The notes under the pieces were generated by a model. That model was given only the letters and a program-made list of their open reading frames with translations, ran no database searches and was not told the origin of the DNA. Positions 5,863 through 7,586 of a stretch of DNA of 7,586 nucleotides are shown here, in pieces. Made by a program: the position numbers and the translations under genes. Where the stretch lies: positions 1 through 7,586 of the forward strand of contig JAKSCP010000120.1 of assembly GCA_022360535.1 (NCBI GenBank), given 5' to 3'. Numbering within the stretch: position 1 is the stretch's first letter; each line of letters begins with the position of its first letter. The DNA is from Pseudomonadales bacterium. GTDB taxonomy: Bacteria; Pseudomonadota; Gammaproteobacteria; Pseudomonadales; Pseudohongiellaceae.

Positions 5863-5907
5863 AACAGGCTTTGCTGTTTGCGCACAAATGCTCCTGATAC
5901 TCAGGAG
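5863..5907 (-). promoter_or_regulatory. Stem-loops in the gap between the beta-rich protein gene and the hydrolase gene
   Basis: A perfect seven-pair stem CTCCTGA-GTA-TCAGGAG (5907-5891 on the minus strand) lies 20 bases past the upstream stop codon. A second, AT-rich element AACAG-N6-CTGTT (5878-5863) is followed by ATTTT. Neither has a proper T tract. They may act as a weak terminator, a processing site or a stabiliser of the upstream mRNA, letting only part of transcription reach the hydrolase. Confidence 0.35.
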
Positions 5908-5927
5908 AGTGCGTTGGTAAGTTGCTG

Positions 5928-6749
5928 CTACTGGCTATCCGATACGCTTAATACGATTAAGTCGCCGAAAACTACCGGGCTATCCCGCAGCAGGGTGAGT
6001 TGTAATTCGTAGACTTGATTGTTGAACAGGAGTCTGGGAATGGTAAGCACATTCTCGCTGGATAGCATTGCGGAGGTAGCAGTGCTTTGAACGTTGTCTG
6101 TGTAGAGGAAACTTTCGAGTAAGGTGAGTTCAGAAGTGTCGGCATTCACCGTGAAAGAGACATTTGCCACGCCAATCTCCGGGACATCCACAACCGGCAA
6201 ATTCAGCACGCCCGTGTCCTGACTGTAACTAGCATTCACTGGCACAGAAACGAACGCGGAAAGCCCGTCAGAGTTTCTCGGAGAGGCAGGTTGTATCTGC
6301 CCACCAAAGCCTATGGATTGATCGCCATTGAGTGGCAACTGGCTGCTAGTGATGATGACGACAGAGGTGCCTCCGGCGAAATCCAATAGCCCACCTGCGG
6401 TGGAAATGAAGCCCTCCGGGATGATCTGATCAGCTTCTAATCCGGTGATATCCACGAAAGCCTGAGTCGCAAACAATACGCTGGTATTGATGGATTCAAT
6501 CAGCGCATCACTACCAAGTGGCACACTACCAATCAAATTGTTATCGCGATCGAAACTGGTCAGCGACACATTTGGCAGATCGCTCTGTACATCAGCAGGG
6601 CTCAACAGCTCGATATATTGCACGTCGCCATCTGCGTTACTGAAGATCTCGAAAATTGACCATTGCTCAACAGCGGCTCGTGAAGCGGATGCGAGACTTA
6701 ACATCGACATTGCCATCGCAAAGACTTTCATGGGAGATAAGGAATTCAA
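5928..6749 (-). CDS. Secreted beta-rich protein of unknown function with two related C-terminal units
   Basis: About 273 residues, with no cysteine and an acidic, Ser/Thr/Asn-rich composition. A signal peptide (MKVFAMAMSMLSLASASRA) ends near residue 25. The mature N-terminal domain (about 28-165) has EIFSNADGDVQYIEL, LFATQAF, IIPEGF and a Gly-rich GGLLDFAGG. This pattern resembles exported proteins with lamin-tail-like domains, though I cannot name a family. The C-terminus has two units that each open with Val-Leu-x-Leu/Ile-Pro (about 181 and 234) and continue as alternating beta strands. No PEP-CTERM, LPXTG or membrane anchor is seen. The start is uncertain. TTG 6749 has AGAGG at 5 bases. 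ATG 6731 begins the signal peptide but has no ribosome site. GTG 6764 also lacks one. The hydrolase gene follows after 102 bases on the same strand. Confidence 0.72.
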   Translation of the reverse strand: MNSLSPMKVFAMAMSMLSLASASRAAVEQWSIFEIFSNADGDVQYIELLSPADVQSDLPNVSLTSFDRDNNLIGSVPLGSDALIESINTSVLFATQAFVDITGLEADQIIPEGFISTAGGLLDFAGGTSVVIITSSQLPLNGDQSIGFGGQIQPASPRNSDGLSAFVSVPVNASYSQDTGVLNLPVVDVPEIGVANVSFTVNADTSELTLLESFLYTDNVQSTATSAMLSSENVLTIPRLLFNNQVYELQLTLLRDSPVVFGDLIVLSVSDSQ

Positions 6750-6803
6750 TTTGGCCTCTTTCACTATTTAAGAACTGGTGAATGACTAGACCATCCCGGC
6801 AGG

Positions 6804-6815
6804 TGAAAGCTTTCA
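6804..6815. repeat. Perfect 12-bp palindrome upstream of the beta-rich protein gene
   Basis: TGAAAGCTTTCA is its own reverse complement and lies 55 bases upstream of the TTG start. It could be a binding site for a dimeric regulator of that gene. Only the symmetry supports this. Confidence 0.25.
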
Positions 6816-6849
6816 GCGATTGCCTGGTTACAGCTGGGAGTTCTGATAT

Positions 6850-6867
6850 GGGCGGGGAGGGGTAGGG
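6850..6867 (+). other. Canonical G-quadruplex motif
   Basis: GGGCGGGGAGGGGTAGGG has four runs of at least three G with loops of one, one and two bases, a very stable arrangement in general. It is on the plus strand, which is the template strand for the flanking minus-strand genes, between rarA and the beta-rich protein gene. Confidence 0.7.
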
Positions 6868-6889
6868 CGAGTCCGTGAACAGAAAGGGC

Positions 6890-6925
6890 TCAAAGTAAAA
6901 ATACAGTGCTGAATTTTTACTTTGA
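6890..6925. terminator. 13-bp inverted repeat spanning the rarA stop, possible bidirectional terminator
   Basis: TCAAAGTAAAAAT (6890-6902) and ATTTTTACTTTGA (6913-6925) are perfect inverted copies separated by 10 bases. The rarA stop codon (6917-6919) is inside one arm. The stem is AT-rich, with no G/C-rich core, so it is not a standard intrinsic terminator. It is nonetheless placed where rarA transcription should end. Confidence 0.45.
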
Positions 6926-7586
6926 ACTCTTAGATTCGTAACGCTTGTTCCTGGAACTGGCATTCAGCTCGCGGAACTGTGCCATCTTTTCCTTTATGCG
7001 GCTCTCCAGACCGCTCTCCCGCGGAAAATAGAATTGTTCGTCTTTGATCGATTCCGGCAAATAGTTTTCACCGGCCGCGAAGGCGTTATCTTCGTCGTGC
7101 GCATAGCGGTACTCTGCGCCGTAACCCAAATCCTTGCCCAATGAGGTGCTTGCGTTCCTCAGGTGCAATGGCACTTCCAGGCTACCGTGTTCCGCCACCG
7201 CCTTGCGGGCCAGGCCAAAAGCCTCGTAAACCGCATTGCTCTTTGGGGCGCTGGCCAGGTACACGGCCGCCTGGGCCAGCGCCAGATCACCTTCCGGGCT
7301 GCCGAGTCTGGTATAGGTATCCCAACAATCCAGAGTCACCTGCAGGGCGCGGGGATCAGCCAATCCGATGTCCTCGTTGGCCATGCGAGTCAGGCGTCTG
7401 GCGATGTAAATCGGATCGCAACCACCATCCAGCATACGCGTCAGCCAATATAATGCTGCGTCCGGAGAAGAACCGCGAACCGATTTATGCAATGCAGAGA
7501 TCTGCTCATAAAAACTATCACCACCTTTATCGAAACGACGGTAACTCTCTTCGACAACCTGAGCGATATGTTCGTTCACTACCACC
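6917..7586 (-). CDS. rarA: RarA (MgsA) replication-associated recombination ATPase, C-terminal half
   Basis: The last 222 codons are visible; the gene continues past the right edge, and the N-terminal AAA+ Walker A and B motifs are outside. The C-terminal region of RarA/Mgs1/WRNIP1 is clear: DSFYEQISALHKSVRGSSPD, then AALYWLTRMLDGG, DPIYIARRLTRMANEDIGLA, then QAAVYLASAPKSNAVY and VPLHLRN, ending with a YRYAHDEDNAF block and YFPRESGLESRIKEKM. This part carries the tetramerisation and lid helices. RarA acts at stalled replication forks with SSB and the clamp loader. The tail after the last conserved block is short and Ser/Lys-rich. In many gammaproteobacteria rarA is followed by crcB and serS; here a secreted-protein gene follows after about 170 bases, behind the inverted repeat containing the stop. 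Confidence 0.93.
   Translation of the reverse strand, partial: VVVNEHIAQVVEESYRRFDKGGDSFYEQISALHKSVRGSSPDAALYWLTRMLDGGCDPIYIARRLTRMANEDIGLADPRALQVTLDCWDTYTRLGSPEGDLALAQAAVYLASAPKSNAVYEAFGLARKAVAEHGSLEVPLHLRNASTSLGKDLGYGAEYRYAHDEDNAFAAGENYLPESIKDEQFYFPRESGLESRIKEKMAQFRELNASSRNKRYESKSSK

Noticed and set aside
5826..5885. Longer start (GTG 5885) for the hydrolase
   Set aside because: It would put 20 residues before a clean signal peptide and ignore the AGGAGGT site at 5832-5838.
6765..6890. tRNA-like stretch on the minus strand with a GGTCTAGTCATTCACC segment
   Set aside because: No T-arm GGTTC-like sequence or acceptor stem pairing could be found.

Overview
The window reads as chromosome of a mid-GC, probably marine gammaproteobacterium. 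This is inferred from an NhaR-type LysR regulator close to the E. coli form, a RarA C-terminus, and Sec-exported proteins of kinds common in that group. No rRNA, tRNA, transposase, integrase or CRISPR array was found, so nothing marks the window as a mobile island.

Layout. Positions 1-1916 (minus strand) hold an exporter cassette: an ABC exporter half whose nucleotide-binding domain has lost nearly every catalytic residue, then an HlyD-type adaptor that overlaps it by four bases and runs off the left edge. A 229-base divergent intergenic region carries a possible promoter and an attenuator-like leader. Plus-strand genes follow: a Sec-exported helical-repeat (TPR-like) protein (2146-3234) and a 98-residue HPF/RaiA-like ribosome-associated protein starting at TTG (3370-3666). 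All remaining genes are on the minus strand. They are nhaR (3695-4600), a 418-base AT-rich gap with an inverted repeat and an intrinsic terminator, an exported metallo-beta-lactamase-fold hydrolase resembling AHL lactonases (5019-5825), an exported beta-rich protein of unknown function (5928-about 6749), and the C-terminal half of rarA (6917 to the right edge).

How the genes may work together. Only the ABC/HlyD pair is clearly coupled. The beta-rich protein and the hydrolase are 102 bases apart on one strand and could be cotranscribed past a small stem-loop. NhaR lies downstream of the hydrolase behind a terminator and has no Na+/H+ antiporter gene beside it. The most notable points are the catalytically dead ABC exporter subunit, the attenuator-like leader in front of it, a near-identical 14-16 base motif upstream of both the exporter and nhaR, a possible small RNA ending at 4761, a strong G-quadruplex motif, and a 13-bp inverted repeat containing the rarA stop codon. 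I did not find a clearly new multi-gene system; the degenerate exporter cassette is the best candidate for unusual biology.
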